Below are positions 7,673 to 14,822 of a DNA stretch of 34,105 nucleotides, in pieces. The stretch is from NCBI GenBank assembly GCA_903928345.1, contig CAIYQO010000080.1, positions 1 to 34,105 on the forward strand. Direction: 5' to 3'. The notes below the pieces were generated by a model. That model worked only from the letters and a program-made list of their open reading frames with translations, was not told where the DNA came from and ran no database searches. The DNA comes from an uncultured bacterium. Its GTDB lineage: Bacteria > Armatimonadota > Hebobacteria > CAIYQO01. The translations under genes and the position numbers were made by a program. Position 1 is the first letter of the stretch; each line of letters begins with the position of its first letter.

Positions 7673-8212
7673 ATGATACCTCTTCCAATTCGTTTAGCCT
7701 TTTCGCTGGAACTAACGGGAGATCTGCTGCGCATCGAACGGGCATTCCCTGCCTTCACTTCAGATATTTCGGCCAGATTACTACATCGCATTGAACTAGA
7801 TGCGATTGAACGCATGCTCCTCACCCATGCCTACCCCTGCCCGGACATCGAGGGTGGCGTTATCGCGCATTACACCATCACCTTTCGCTATTCCTGGTTT
7901 TCGCTCCATCTACCCTTGCGCGTGCTTCTTTCCATTTCCGGTATCGATATTTCGGTACTGAACGTTTTTCTACGAAGCGAAGAGTCCTGGTTCCTACGCT
8001 GGCTGCCCGCGACGTCAGTTGAAGAGCCGTGCATTATTTCTAAACAAGGCACCACCTCACGTTCTTTGGCGAGCAGTAAGGCATCGCAGGCAGATCCTGC
8101 TCGCGAAATAGAGAAGGCAGCGCAAGCTCGGGATTCTCTGCGACGCCTGCGCGATGAAGGAGGCCTGACAACCGATGAAATACTGTCGCGTCTGAAAAAG
8201 CGGCGATGCTAA
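7673..8212 (+). CDS. Hypothetical protein sharing its C-terminal motif with the preceding gene
   Basis: The 179-residue protein begins 7 bases after the preceding stop, with no strong ribosome site, which suggests coupling. The N-terminal 105 residues mix helices and strands; the piece LRVLLSISGIDISVLNVFLRSEE resembles the core strands of RelE/ParE-type toxins, a weak analogy made by eye. Residues about 106-145 are a Ser/Ala-rich linker. The last 35 residues (AAQARDSLRRLRDEGGLTTD followed by EILSRLK) repeat the tail of the 79-residue protein. The pair interrupts the usual rsmG-parA adjacency. A toxin-antitoxin-like pair is possible but unproven. GC content is lower than in the flanking genes, hinting at acquisition. 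Confidence 0.6.
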   Translation: MIPLPIRLAFSLELTGDLLRIERAFPAFTSDISARLLHRIELDAIERMLLTHAYPCPDIEGGVIAHYTITFRYSWFSLHLPLRVLLSISGIDISVLNVFLRSEESWFLRWLPATSVEEPCIISKQGTTSRSLASSKASQADPAREIEKAAQARDSLRRLRDEGGLTTDEILSRLKKRRC

Positions 8213-8304
8213 TGCCACAGGCACCTTGAACCGTCTTTCGCAAGTACTGTCTATATCATCACTGCCTCATTTTGCCCTTTTCACCTTCCATTTCGCATTT
8301 TTCA

Positions 8305-8333
8305 TTGACACACCCCCCCGCACCCCTTAGAAT
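8305..8333 (+). promoter_or_regulatory. Sigma-70-type promoter of parAB
   Basis: TTGACA (8305-8310), a 17-bp spacer, then TAGAAT (8328-8333) is a near-consensus promoter. Transcription would begin at about 8340, giving a leader of about 40 bases before ATG 8380. It rules out the two longer parA starts at 8272 and 8332. Confidence 0.8.
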
Positions 8334-8379
8334 GAGTCGCCGCGCTCCCGGGCGGACTTTGCGGAACGGATCGCTGACG

Positions 8380-9141
8380 ATGTCACGTACACTGGCTATT
8401 TTGAATCAAAAGGGCGGCGTGGGGAAGACGACGACGGCCGTCAACCTGGCCGCGGGCCTGGCATTGGCCGGGCAACCGACGCTGCTGGTCGACCTCGATC
8501 CGCAGGGGAACGCCACCACGGCGCTGGGATTGACGAAATCCACGTTGGAAGCGTCGATCTACGACGTACTCCTCGGCGAGTGCCCGTGGGCGGAGGCGAC
8601 AGTGGCCACCAAGGTGGCCGGGCTCGACCTGCTGCCCGCCACCCTCGACCTTGCCAACGCCGTCGTGGAGCTGGCCACCATGGAGGCGCGCGAGCACCGG
8701 TTGCTGCGCGGCCTGCAGGGGGCGGCGGAGCGCTACGCCGTCATTATCCTCGACACCCCGCCGTCGCTGGGGCTGCTCCCCATCAACTGCCTGGTGGCCG
8801 CCGACGCCGTGCTCATCCCCATGCAGTGCGAATTCTTCGCGCTGGAGGGGCTGGCGCAACTCGAGCACACTATGCGGCTGATCAAGCGCGGCCTCAATCC
8901 GCGGCTGGAGGTTTTCGGCATCCTGCTCACCATGATGGACAGCCGCGCCAAGCTCTGCCGCGACGTGGCCGACGCGGTGCGCCGCCAGTATGGCCCGCGC
9001 GTCTTCGCCACTGCCATCCCGCGCACCATTCGCCTCTCCGAAGCCCCCAGCTACGGCGAGGCCATTTACACTTTCGATCCGAAGGGGAAGGGCGCCCAGG
9101 CCTACCGCGCCCTCACCCAGGAGGTAATCGCCCGATGTTGA
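8380..9141 (+). CDS. parA: Chromosome-partitioning ATPase ParA (Soj)
   Basis: ParA forms ATP-bound dimers on the nucleoid that pull or position ParB-parS complexes. The 253-residue protein begins MSRTLAILNQKGGVGKTTT, a textbook deviant Walker A (KGGVGKTT, residues 11-18). A Walker B-like ILDTPPSLGLL lies near residue 120 and VDLDPQGNATTALG near residue 40. The start at 8380 is chosen from the promoter and from the family N-terminus. It has no N-terminal DNA-binding domain, which is typical of chromosomal (type Ib-like) ParA. Its stop overlaps the parB start by 7 bases, so the two are translationally coupled. Confidence 0.96.
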   Translation: MSRTLAILNQKGGVGKTTTAVNLAAGLALAGQPTLLVDLDPQGNATTALGLTKSTLEASIYDVLLGECPWAEATVATKVAGLDLLPATLDLANAVVELATMEAREHRLLRGLQGAAERYAVIILDTPPSLGLLPINCLVAADAVLIPMQCEFFALEGLAQLEHTMRLIKRGLNPRLEVFGILLTMMDSRAKLCRDVADAVRRQYGPRVFATAIPRTIRLSEAPSYGEAIYTFDPKGKGAQAYRALTQEVIARC

Positions 9142-9986
9142 AACGCCGCAGCGGACTGGGGTCGTTAATCCCCGGCGCCGATCTCGCCGGGAGCGGACCC
9201 GAAACCGTGCCCATCACCGCCATCGCCGTGAATCCCTATCAGCCGCGCCGCGTCTTCGCGCCCGACGCACTGGAGGAGTTGGCGGAATCGATCCGCCGCC
9301 ATGGTATTCTGCAACCGCTCTCCGTGCGCCCGCGCGAAGGCGGATACGAACTCATCGCCGGGGAGCGCCGCCTGCAGGCCGCGCGCAAGGCGGGGCTCAC
9401 CGAGGTGCCGGTATCCATCCGCGAGTGTGACAACGAGCAGATGCTCGCCCTGGCGCTGGTGGAAAACCTGCAGCGGGAAGACCTGAACCCGATGGAGGCC
9501 GCACGCTCGTACTACCAACTCGGCGAAGAATTCGGGCTCTCGCAGGGGGAGATCGCGGAAGTGGTCGGCAAGAGCCGCCCCGCGGTGGCCAACACCATGC
9601 GCCTGCTGGCGCTGCCCGCCCCTATGCAACACGCCGTCGAGGAAGGCACGCTGTCGGAAGGTCACGCGCGCGCATTGCTCTCCGTGGATCACGAAGAGCG
9701 CCGCACCGCGCTTTTCGTCGACGCCATGGCAAAGGGCCTTTCCGTGCGCGCGCTGGAAGCGCTGGCCGCCGCCGTGCCCAACGCAAAACGCCCGCGCAAA
9801 AGCGCCGCGCCGCCCGCCGACCCTAACCTCGCCGCCGTGCAGTCCACCCTGCAAACCGCCCTCGGCACCCGCGTCCGCTTCACCCCCGGTTCCACCGGCA
9901 CCAAGGGCAAGCTGGAAATCGAGTACTACTCGGCGGAAGATTTGGAACGGATCATCGAGGGGTTCGGGGGAAACGAAAATTTATAA
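9135..9986 (+). CDS. parB: Chromosome-partitioning protein ParB (Spo0J), CTPase clamp
   Basis: ParB binds parS, uses CTP to close as a clamp, and spreads on DNA. The 283-residue protein starts with the family-typical RSGLGSLI. It has the N-terminal nuclease-like CTP-binding domain with GERRLQAARKAG (GERR at 76-79) and NPYQPRR at 33-39. The helix-turn-helix for parS lies near residues 134-160 (LSQGEIAEVVGKSRPAVANT). A C-terminal dimerisation domain ends with LEIEYYSAEDLERIIE. ATG 9135 overlaps the end of parA. Two parS sites (6336-6351 and 10169-10184) bracket the locus. The nested palindrome at 9992-10144 follows 5 bases after the stop. Confidence 0.97.
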   Translation: MLKRRSGLGSLIPGADLAGSGPETVPITAIAVNPYQPRRVFAPDALEELAESIRRHGILQPLSVRPREGGYELIAGERRLQAARKAGLTEVPVSIRECDNEQMLALALVENLQREDLNPMEAARSYYQLGEEFGLSQGEIAEVVGKSRPAVANTMRLLALPAPMQHAVEEGTLSEGHARALLSVDHEERRTALFVDAMAKGLSVRALEALAAAVPNAKRPRKSAAPPADPNLAAVQSTLQTALGTRVRFTPGSTGTKGKLEIEYYSAEDLERIIEGFGGNENL

Positions 9987-9991
9987 ATCTC

Positions 9992-10144
9992 TGGGAGGGC
10001 GAGCGTACCCGCGAGCCGCGAGCGCGTGAGCCCTTCACAAAAGCCGAGACGGTCTGTGCGTGAGAAGATTTTACACGCGCAGACCGTCTTTTTTGCCATT
10101 TACCATTGCCTCGCCCGCGGCTCGCGGGGACGCTCGCCCTCCCA
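9992..10144. repeat. Nested palindrome element, copy A
   Basis: Outer inverted arms at 9992-10026 and 10113-10144 (TGGGAGGGCGAGCG, then CCGCGAGCCGCGAGCG) enclose an inner hairpin at 10047-10089. The same architecture recurs at 19751-19904 and 28517-28669. The arms are not perfect: the left arm has TACCC where the right arm implies TCCCC. It lies between parB and a same-strand gene. Confidence 0.85.
10047..10094 (+). terminator. Hairpin terminator after parB
   Basis: A 16-bp stem (AGACGGTCTGTGCGTG with CACGCGCAGACCGTCT, one G-T wobble) is followed directly by a T6 run. This is a canonical intrinsic terminator shape, 60 bases after the parB stop. It is the inner hairpin of the nested palindrome. 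Confidence 0.75.
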
Positions 10145-10168
10145 AAGCGGCTCGAGACCCCTTCCCCC

Positions 10169-10184
10169 TGTTTCACGTGAAACA
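10169..10184. promoter_or_regulatory. parS centromere site 2 (after parB)
   Basis: TGTTTCACGTGAAACA is identical to the site at 6336-6351. It lies in the gap between the nested palindrome and the oxidoreductase gene, 183 bases after parB. Confidence 0.95.
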
Positions 10185-10257
10185 TCCTGCACTCTTTGTC
10201 GTCCCCACGCTCCCCGCGACGCGCGCTTCCGCGGTATCGTAGCGCGAGGGGTGGAGT

Positions 10258-11337
10258 ATGACGACGCGCATTGGCATTATCGGCGTGGGCGGATTCGGGG
10301 TGTTCTGCCTGGAGCAGTACCGGAAACTGCCGGACGTGCGGGTGACGGCCATCGCCGACATCAATGCGGCGCGGCTCGCGCAGGTGGCGGCGGACTATGA
10401 TATCCCCGTGACGACGTCCGACTGGCGCGCACTGGCGACCCACTCGGAGGTGGACGTCGTCTACATCGCCACGCCGCCCTTCCTGCACGCCGAACAAGCG
10501 CTGGCCGCGCTGCAGGCCGGCAAGCACGTCTTCTGCGACAAGCCACTCGCGCTCACGACGGCCGACGCCGACGCGCTGCTGGCGGCTTCCGCGCAGCACG
10601 GCGGGCGGCTGGGCATCAACTTCGTGATGCGCTACACGCGCGTCTACACCCTCATCCACGACTTGCTGCGCAGCGGGGCGCTGGGCGAGCCGCTCTACTG
10701 CAGCTTCCTCAACGCCGCGGGCGACCTGCCCGCCGGCCACTGGTTCTGGGACCCGGCGCTCAGCGGGGGCATCCCCATCGAGCACGGGGTGCACTTTTTC
10801 GACATCTTCGGCGCGTTCTTCGGCCCCGGCGTGGTGCGTTGCGCCGCGGTGGATCGGCGTGCGGACGGGGCGGAGGACCAATGGAGCATCGGGGTGGACT
10901 ACGCTAAGGTGCACGGGCAATTTTACCACGGCTTCGTGAAGGCGTCGGTGCTAGAGCACACCTGGGCCGTGATCGAATGCGCGCGCGGCCACTTGATCCT
11001 GCAGGATTGGCTGCCCACCCGCCTCGATTTCGATTGCCTGACCGACCTGGACGGCGTGACGGCAATTACGAAATTGGTGCCCGAGGTGCACGTAGAGCCC
11101 GCGGAAGGTCCGGTGCTCGCGCATGGCCAAACAGCGGCGGTGACGCATCAAGTGCAGGCTGCCGTGGTCGCCGGGGAGAAGCAGGTGCTCTACGCCCAGG
11201 CCGTGCGCGACGCGATGGCGGATTTCCTCGCCTGGACCCGCGACCCCGCCCACACCCCCCGTGTCACCGGCCGCGATGCCCGCGACGCCGTTGCCATGGC
11301 CGAGGCCGCGGTAGAATTGGCGCACCGCACGGGGTAA
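10258..11337 (+). CDS. Gfo/Idh/MocA-family NAD(P)-dependent oxidoreductase
   Basis: Members of this family oxidise or reduce sugars and related polyols. The 359-residue protein has an N-terminal Rossmann motif GIIGVGGFGV (residues 6-15), the strand VVYIATPPFLHAEQA, and CDKPLALT (Lys95 equivalent to the family EKP lysine, with Asp replacing Glu). The C-terminal half includes GGIPIEHGVHFFD, a variant of the catalytic Gly-rich/His-containing family motif. Length is normal. The substrate cannot be told. ATG 10258 follows a purine-rich GAGGGGTGGAG. It is separated from parB by a terminator and parS, so it is probably an independent unit. Confidence 0.9.
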   Translation: MTTRIGIIGVGGFGVFCLEQYRKLPDVRVTAIADINAARLAQVAADYDIPVTTSDWRALATHSEVDVVYIATPPFLHAEQALAALQAGKHVFCDKPLALTTADADALLAASAQHGGRLGINFVMRYTRVYTLIHDLLRSGALGEPLYCSFLNAAGDLPAGHWFWDPALSGGIPIEHGVHFFDIFGAFFGPGVVRCAAVDRRADGAEDQWSIGVDYAKVHGQFYHGFVKASVLEHTWAVIECARGHLILQDWLPTRLDFDCLTDLDGVTAITKLVPEVHVEPAEGPVLAHGQTAAVTHQVQAAVVAGEKQVLYAQAVRDAMADFLAWTRDPAHTPRVTGRDARDAVAMAEAAVELAHRTG

Positions 11338-11344
11338 CGCGCCG

Positions 11345-11451
11345 CGTTCAAAGTTCAAAGAGATACGATACCCTTTGCGGGTACCGCGTTTCTATCGAAC
11401 GCCTCGTTCTCCCACACACCCCACGTTGAACGTTGAACTTGGAACGTTGAA
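11345..11451. repeat. GTTCAACGTTC-type inverted repeat, copy 1
   Basis: A left arm (CGTTCAAAGTTCAAAGAG, 11345-11362) and right arm (11422-11451, two ACGTTGAAC units plus a variant) form an imperfect inverted repeat between the oxidoreductase and ilvB. A second copy is at 30510-30577. It probably forms a hairpin ending the upstream transcript, but no clear T-run follows. Confidence 0.6.
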
Positions 11452-11490
11452 CATATTCTATAACCCATTTAAAGAGTCGCCTTTACCGTC

Positions 11491-11519
11491 TTGCCCTGAC
11501 CGTCGAAAACTGGTATAAT
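11491..11519 (+). promoter_or_regulatory. Promoter of ilvBN
   Basis: TTGCCC (11491-11496), a 17-bp spacer and a perfect TATAAT (11514-11519) precede ilvB. Transcription should start at about 11526, giving a leader of about 70 bases. Confidence 0.7.
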
Positions 11520-11536
11520 CGACGCACACTTAGGTG

Positions 11537-11587
11537 GACGCTCCGCTTGCTGGCGGAGGCGTTCACACCGAGGTGACATCTCGGAGG
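11537..11587 (+). promoter_or_regulatory. ilvB leader hairpins overlapping the ribosome site
   Basis: Hairpin 1 (11537-11563, GACGCTCCGC with GCGGAGGCGTT, one bulge) and hairpin 2 (11568-11584, CCGAG/CTCGG) fill the leader. Hairpin 2 covers the first two bases of the GGAGG ribosome site at 11583-11587. They could modulate translation. There is no leader peptide rich in Ile, Val or Leu, so classical attenuation is not supported. Confidence 0.4.
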
Positions 11588-11596
11588 AATCGCATA

Positions 11597-13399
11597 ATGA
11601 CCTCGACACTCGCCCCCGCGCGGGGCGCCGTGCGCATGTCCGGTGCCCAGGCGCTGCTGGAAGGGCTGATGCACGAAGGCGTCGACCTCGTCTTCGGCTA
11701 CCCCGGCGGCGTCCTCCTTCCCCTTTACGACGCCTTGCACGACTCGCCCATACGTCACGTGTTGGTGCGCCATGAACAGGGCGCGGCCCATGCGGCGGAC
11801 GGCTATGCGCGCGCCACCGGCAAGGTCGGCGTGTGCATCGGCACCAGCGGCCCCGGCGCCACCAACCTGGTCACCGGCATCGCCACCGCGTATATGGACT
11901 CCATCCCGATGGTGGCCATCACCGGGCAGGTGAATACCTTCGCCATCGGCAAGGACTCCTTCCAGGAAGCAGACATCACCGGCATCACGTTGCCCATCAC
12001 CAAACACAACTACCTGGTGAAGCACCCCGACGAGGTGGCGCACGTGGTGAAGGAAGCCTTCTACATCGCGCGCACGGGACGGCCCGGCCCGGTGCTCATC
12101 GACCTCCCGCGCGACGTGGCCGCCGGCTTCACCGAAGTGGACTGGGACGCGGTGCAGGTGCATCTGCGCGGCTACCGCCCCACCGTGAAGGGCAACACGA
12201 AGATGATCCGCCGACTGGCCGAGGAACTCCTCGCCGCGCAACGCCCGGTGCTCTACGTGGGCGGCGGCATTCTGCGCGCCAACGCCGCGGCGGAACTCAC
12301 CGCGCTGGCGCGCCTGCTGCACATCCCCGTCACCGCCACGCTCATGGGCAAAGGCGCCTTCCCGGAGATGGACCCTCTCTACCTGGGCGTGCCCGGCATG
12401 CACGGCACGGCCTACGCCAACTGGGCGCTGGACCAGGCGGATCTGATCGTCTGCATCGGCGCGCGCTTTGACGACCGCGTCACCGGCGACGTGAGCAAGT
12501 TCGCCCCGCGGGCGCGCATCGTGCACGTGGACGTGGACCCGGCGGAGATCGGCAAAGTGATGCGTACCGACGTGCCCATCGTGGGCGACGCCAAGCACAT
12601 ACTGGACGAGCTGCTGCACGAGATCGCCCCGCAGCAGGCGCAATTCCCCGATCTGGGCGCGTGGCAGACGCAAATCGACGGCTGGAAACAGACCGCCCCG
12701 CTGAAATGGTCGGTCGAAGAGGACCGCATCTGCGAGCACCTGTGCGGCGAGCGCGAGAAACCCGAGAAATGCGGCAGCACGAAGTGCTACGGCAAGCACG
12801 GCACCATCAAGGCGCCCGCGGTCATCGCCGAACTGTGGCAGGCGACCGACGGCAACGCCATCGTGACGACCGACGTGGGCCAGCACCAGATGTGGGCCAT
12901 GCAGTATTACCTGGTGCGCGAGCCGAATCAATTCGTCTCCTCCTCGGGATTAGGCACCATGGGCTTCGGCCTGCCCGCCGCCATCGGCGCGCAGATGGGC
13001 AACCCGGGCCGTGAGGTGTGGTGCATCTCCGGCGACGGCAGCTTCCAGATGAATAGCCAGGAGCTGGCCACCGCGGTCATCCACAAACTGCCCATCAAGA
13101 TCCTGCTGCTCAACAACGGCTGCCTGGGCATGGTGCGCCAGTGGCAGAAGATGTTCTTCGGCAAACGGTACTCGCAGGTCGGCCTCGACGTGGGCACCCC
13201 GGACTTTGTGAAGCTCGCTGAAGCGTACGGCGCCGTGGGCCTGCGGGTCATCGATGCGGCGGGGGTGCGCGCGGCCATCGACCAGGCGCGAGCCGTCACC
13301 GATCGCCCGGTGCTCATCGATGTGCTGTGCGACGCGGAAGAGAACGTGCTGCCCATGATTCCCGCCGGGAAGAGTGTGGCCGAGATGATGCTCGAGTAG
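11597..13399 (+). CDS. ilvB: Acetolactate synthase, large catalytic subunit
   Basis: This ThDP enzyme joins two pyruvates, or pyruvate and 2-oxobutyrate, in the first common step of valine, leucine and isoleucine synthesis. The 600-residue protein has the N-terminal ThDP domain ([37 protein letters not shown]), the central FAD-binding domain, and the C-terminal ThDP motif [12 protein letters not shown] to [15 protein letters not shown] 11597 has GGAGG 9 bases upstream; the GTG at 11534 lies at the hairpin leader and is rejected. Residues 379-397 hold an unusual four-cysteine insertion (C379, C383, C392, C397) between the central and C-terminal domains. ilvN follows 92 bases later. Confidence 0.96.
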   Translation: MTSTLAPARGAVRMSGAQALLEGLMHEGVDLVFGYPGGVLLPLYDALHDSPIRHVLVRHEQGAAHAADGYARATGKVGVCIGTSGPGATNLVTGIATAYMDSIPMVAITGQVNTFAIGKDSFQEADITGITLPITKHNYLVKHPDEVAHVVKEAFYIARTGRPGPVLIDLPRDVAAGFTEVDWDAVQVHLRGYRPTVKGNTKMIRRLAEELLAAQRPVLYVGGGILRANAAAELTALARLLHIPVTATLMGKGAFPEMDPLYLGVPGMHGTAYANWALDQADLIVCIGARFDDRVTGDVSKFAPRARIVHVDVDPAEIGKVMRTDVPIVGDAKHILDELLHEIAPQQAQFPDLGAWQTQIDGWKQTAPLKWSVEEDRICEHLCGEREKPEKCGSTKCYGKHGTIKAPAVIAELWQATDGNAIVTTDVGQHQMWAMQYYLVREPNQFVSSSGLGTMGFGLPAAIGAQMGNPGREVWCISGDGSFQMNSQELATAVIHKLPIKILLLNNGCLGMVRQWQKMFFGKRYSQVGLDVGTPDFVKLAEAYGAVGLRVIDAAGVRAAIDQARAVTDRPVLIDVLCDAEENVLPMIPAGKSVAEMMLE

Positions 13400-13403
13400 G
13401 GCC

Positions 13404-13479
13404 ATTGCGGATTGCAGATTGCGGATTATTGGTTGTCACGCCACCGCCGTCCTTCAATCCGCAATCCGCAATCCGCAAT
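13404..13479. repeat. ATTGCGGATT inverted repeat between ilvB and ilvN
   Basis: Iterated ATTGCGGATTG units (13404-13427) are followed by their inverted copies AATCCGCAATC (13456-13479), making a long hairpin in the ilvB-ilvN gap just before the ilvN ribosome site. A related one-sided array is at 27783-27816 between trkH and trkA. It may tune the ratio of the two subunits. Confidence 0.7.
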
Positions 13480-13491
13480 TTGGAGGATTCC

Positions 13492-14010
13492 ATGGCGATA
13501 GAAACGCAACTCGACCTGCCGATGAAACATACCATCTCCGTGCTGGTAGAGAACCGCCCGGGCGTGCTGGCGCGCACCGCGGGGCTCTTCTCCCGCCGCG
13601 GCTTCAATATCGACTCCCTCGCGGTGAGCACCACCGAAGACCCGGACACCTCGCGCATGACCATCGTGGTGGACGGCCCGGCGAGCATCCTGGAGCAGAT
13701 CAGCAAGCAGCTCTACAAGCTCATCGACGTCATCAAGGTGATGGACCACACCGAGGACGACGTGATCGCGCGCGAACTGGCGCTGGTGAAGGTGCACGCC
13801 GCCGACTCCACCAAACGCGCCGAGATCATGCAGATCGTCGACATCTTCCGCGCGAAGATCGTCGACCTGGCCGACAAAACGATCATCATCGAAGCCACCG
13901 GCGGCTGCGAAAAGATCGACGCCCTCGAACGCCTGCTGGACGGCTACGGCATCAAAGAAATGGTCCGCACCGGCCGCGTGGTGCTGGTGCGCGGAGCGAA
14001 GACGACGTAA
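13492..14010 (+). CDS. ilvN: Acetolactate synthase, small regulatory subunit
   Basis: The small subunit stimulates IlvB and confers feedback inhibition by branched-chain amino acids. The 172-residue protein has an N-terminal ACT domain (about residues 10-85: HTISVLVENRPGVLARTAGL, FNIDSLAVS) and the C-terminal ALS regulatory domain (ELALVKVHA, then IVDIFRAKIVDLADKTIIIE). ATG 13492 has GGAGG at 13482-13486, 5 bases upstream. Length is normal for a bacterial short IlvH/IlvN type. A hairpin terminator follows at 14042. Confidence 0.95.
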   Translation: MAIETQLDLPMKHTISVLVENRPGVLARTAGLFSRRGFNIDSLAVSTTEDPDTSRMTIVVDGPASILEQISKQLYKLIDVIKVMDHTEDDVIARELALVKVHAADSTKRAEIMQIVDIFRAKIVDLADKTIIIEATGGCEKIDALERLLDGYGIKEMVRTGRVVLVRGAKTT

Positions 14011-14041
14011 GGACGCACCGTCTCCCCGGTGAGAAATGAAC

Positions 14042-14090
14042 ACGGTCGGTGCGCGAAAAGAGTTTTTGCGCACCGACCGTCTTATTATTT
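14042..14090 (+). terminator. Hairpin terminator after ilvN
   Basis: A 13-bp perfect stem (ACGGTCGGTGCGC with GCGCACCGACCGT) is extended by A/T pairs in the loop and followed by a T-rich CTTATTATTT. It belongs to the same hairpin family as those at 10047, 14337, 19806 and 28574, with compensating changes in the stem. Confidence 0.7.
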
Positions 14091-14109
14091 ATGCGACCAC
14101 GGCCCTCCT

Positions 14110-14313
14110 GCACGACCCCTTCCCCAGGCGCCTCGTACCACTCGGCTGGGAGAGGGGGGAGGCGGTGTGGATGATCGATGGCGGCACGCGTCACACATCG
14201 AGAGAACTCCGGGTTGGCTTTTATACAGCACCATACATCCTTCCCCGCGGTTCTCCCCTCTCCCAGCCGAGTGGTGCGAGGCGCCCGGGGGAGGGGCGGG
14301 GGTGGGGTCGTGC
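14110..14313. repeat. MITE-like inverted repeat between ilvN and the DUF4279 gene
   Basis: The arms at 14110-14160 and 14252-14313 are long imperfect inverted copies (GCACGACCCC, GGCGCCTCG, ACCACTCGGCTGGGAGAGG). The 90-bp centre has no gene. The element sits exactly between two hairpins of the other family (14042 and 14337), giving a hairpin - arm - arm - hairpin nest in a convergent gap. Confidence 0.8.
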
Positions 14314-14336
14314 GAGGGTGCCGGTGCGGAAACAAC

Positions 14337-14382
14337 CGACGGCCGGTACGTGTGAACTATCACACATACCGGCCGGCGTTTT
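14337..14382. terminator. Hairpin at the 3' end of the DUF4279-like gene
   Basis: A stem of about 18 bp with two mismatches (CGGCCGGTACGTGTGA with TCACACATACCGGCCG) overlaps the stop of the minus-strand gene by a few bases. A TTTT follows on the plus strand; on the minus strand the tail is GTTGTTT. It belongs to the ACGGYCKGTRCG hairpin family and may block transcription from both sides. Confidence 0.55.
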
Positions 14383-14821
14383 ACGTCGCTTCTTGGTTCT
14401 TATGAATTAGTCTGAGGTCATCGGGGGGCAAATCATCATTCTCGTCCGATCCAATATACATAAAGGACACTTCAACTGCCAAGCCGCACTTCGACAACTC
14501 CGTGAGGAGAGCAGGCGACAGCTTGTAGTCATCCATAAAATTAGAGGTTGTCAAAGCGAATTTCAAATACATCCTGGTTGCAACCTGCGCGACGCCCGAT
14601 AGTTTGGGTTGAATTCTTTGTAGAAAAGAAATCGCTTCACGCTCAATATCCTGTATCTTCGTTATATTCCGAGAATAGATCCACACATAATGGTCGGGAA
14701 GGTTGCGGTACTTTTTTATATGAGAAGCTTGCAACTCCAGGAGTCCCGATATCTCATCCGGGCTGACACCGTCATTCGCTACCATGACAAACAGGTTGAG
14801 GCTCAAGGACTGATGAGGCAT
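14381..14821 (-). CDS. DUF4279-like hypothetical protein
   Basis: The 146-residue soluble protein has the layout of DUF4279 proteins. An N-terminal strand is followed by VSPDEISGLLELQASH. Then come a W-containing strand, a helix with FLQRIQPKL, and a C-terminal LLTELSKCGLAVEVSFMYIG. This family call is by pattern and moderately confident. DUF4279 members often occur near polymorphic-toxin immunity loci, but no toxin is visible here. The start ATG 14821 lies one base after the stop of the diguanylate cyclase gene with no ribosome site of its own, so it is probably translationally coupled to it. GC content is lower than in the cyclase gene, suggesting separate ancestry. Confidence 0.7.
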   Translation of the reverse strand: MPHQSLSLNLFVMVANDGVSPDEISGLLELQASHIKKYRNLPDHYVWIYSRNITKIQDIEREAISFLQRIQPKLSGVAQVATRMYLKFALTTSNFMDDYKLSPALLTELSKCGLAVEVSFMYIGSDENDDLPPDDLRLIHKNQEAT

Positions 14822-14822
14822 T

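Noticed and set aside
11534-11596. A GTG-started N-terminal extension of ilvB, or a leader peptide
   Set aside because: The region is the hairpin leader, lacks branched-chain residues, and ATG 11597 has a good ribosome site and the family N-terminus.
13404-13479. Repeats here and at 27783 considered as a CRISPR array
   Set aside because: Units are 10-11 bases with no unique spacers of constant length and no cas genes.
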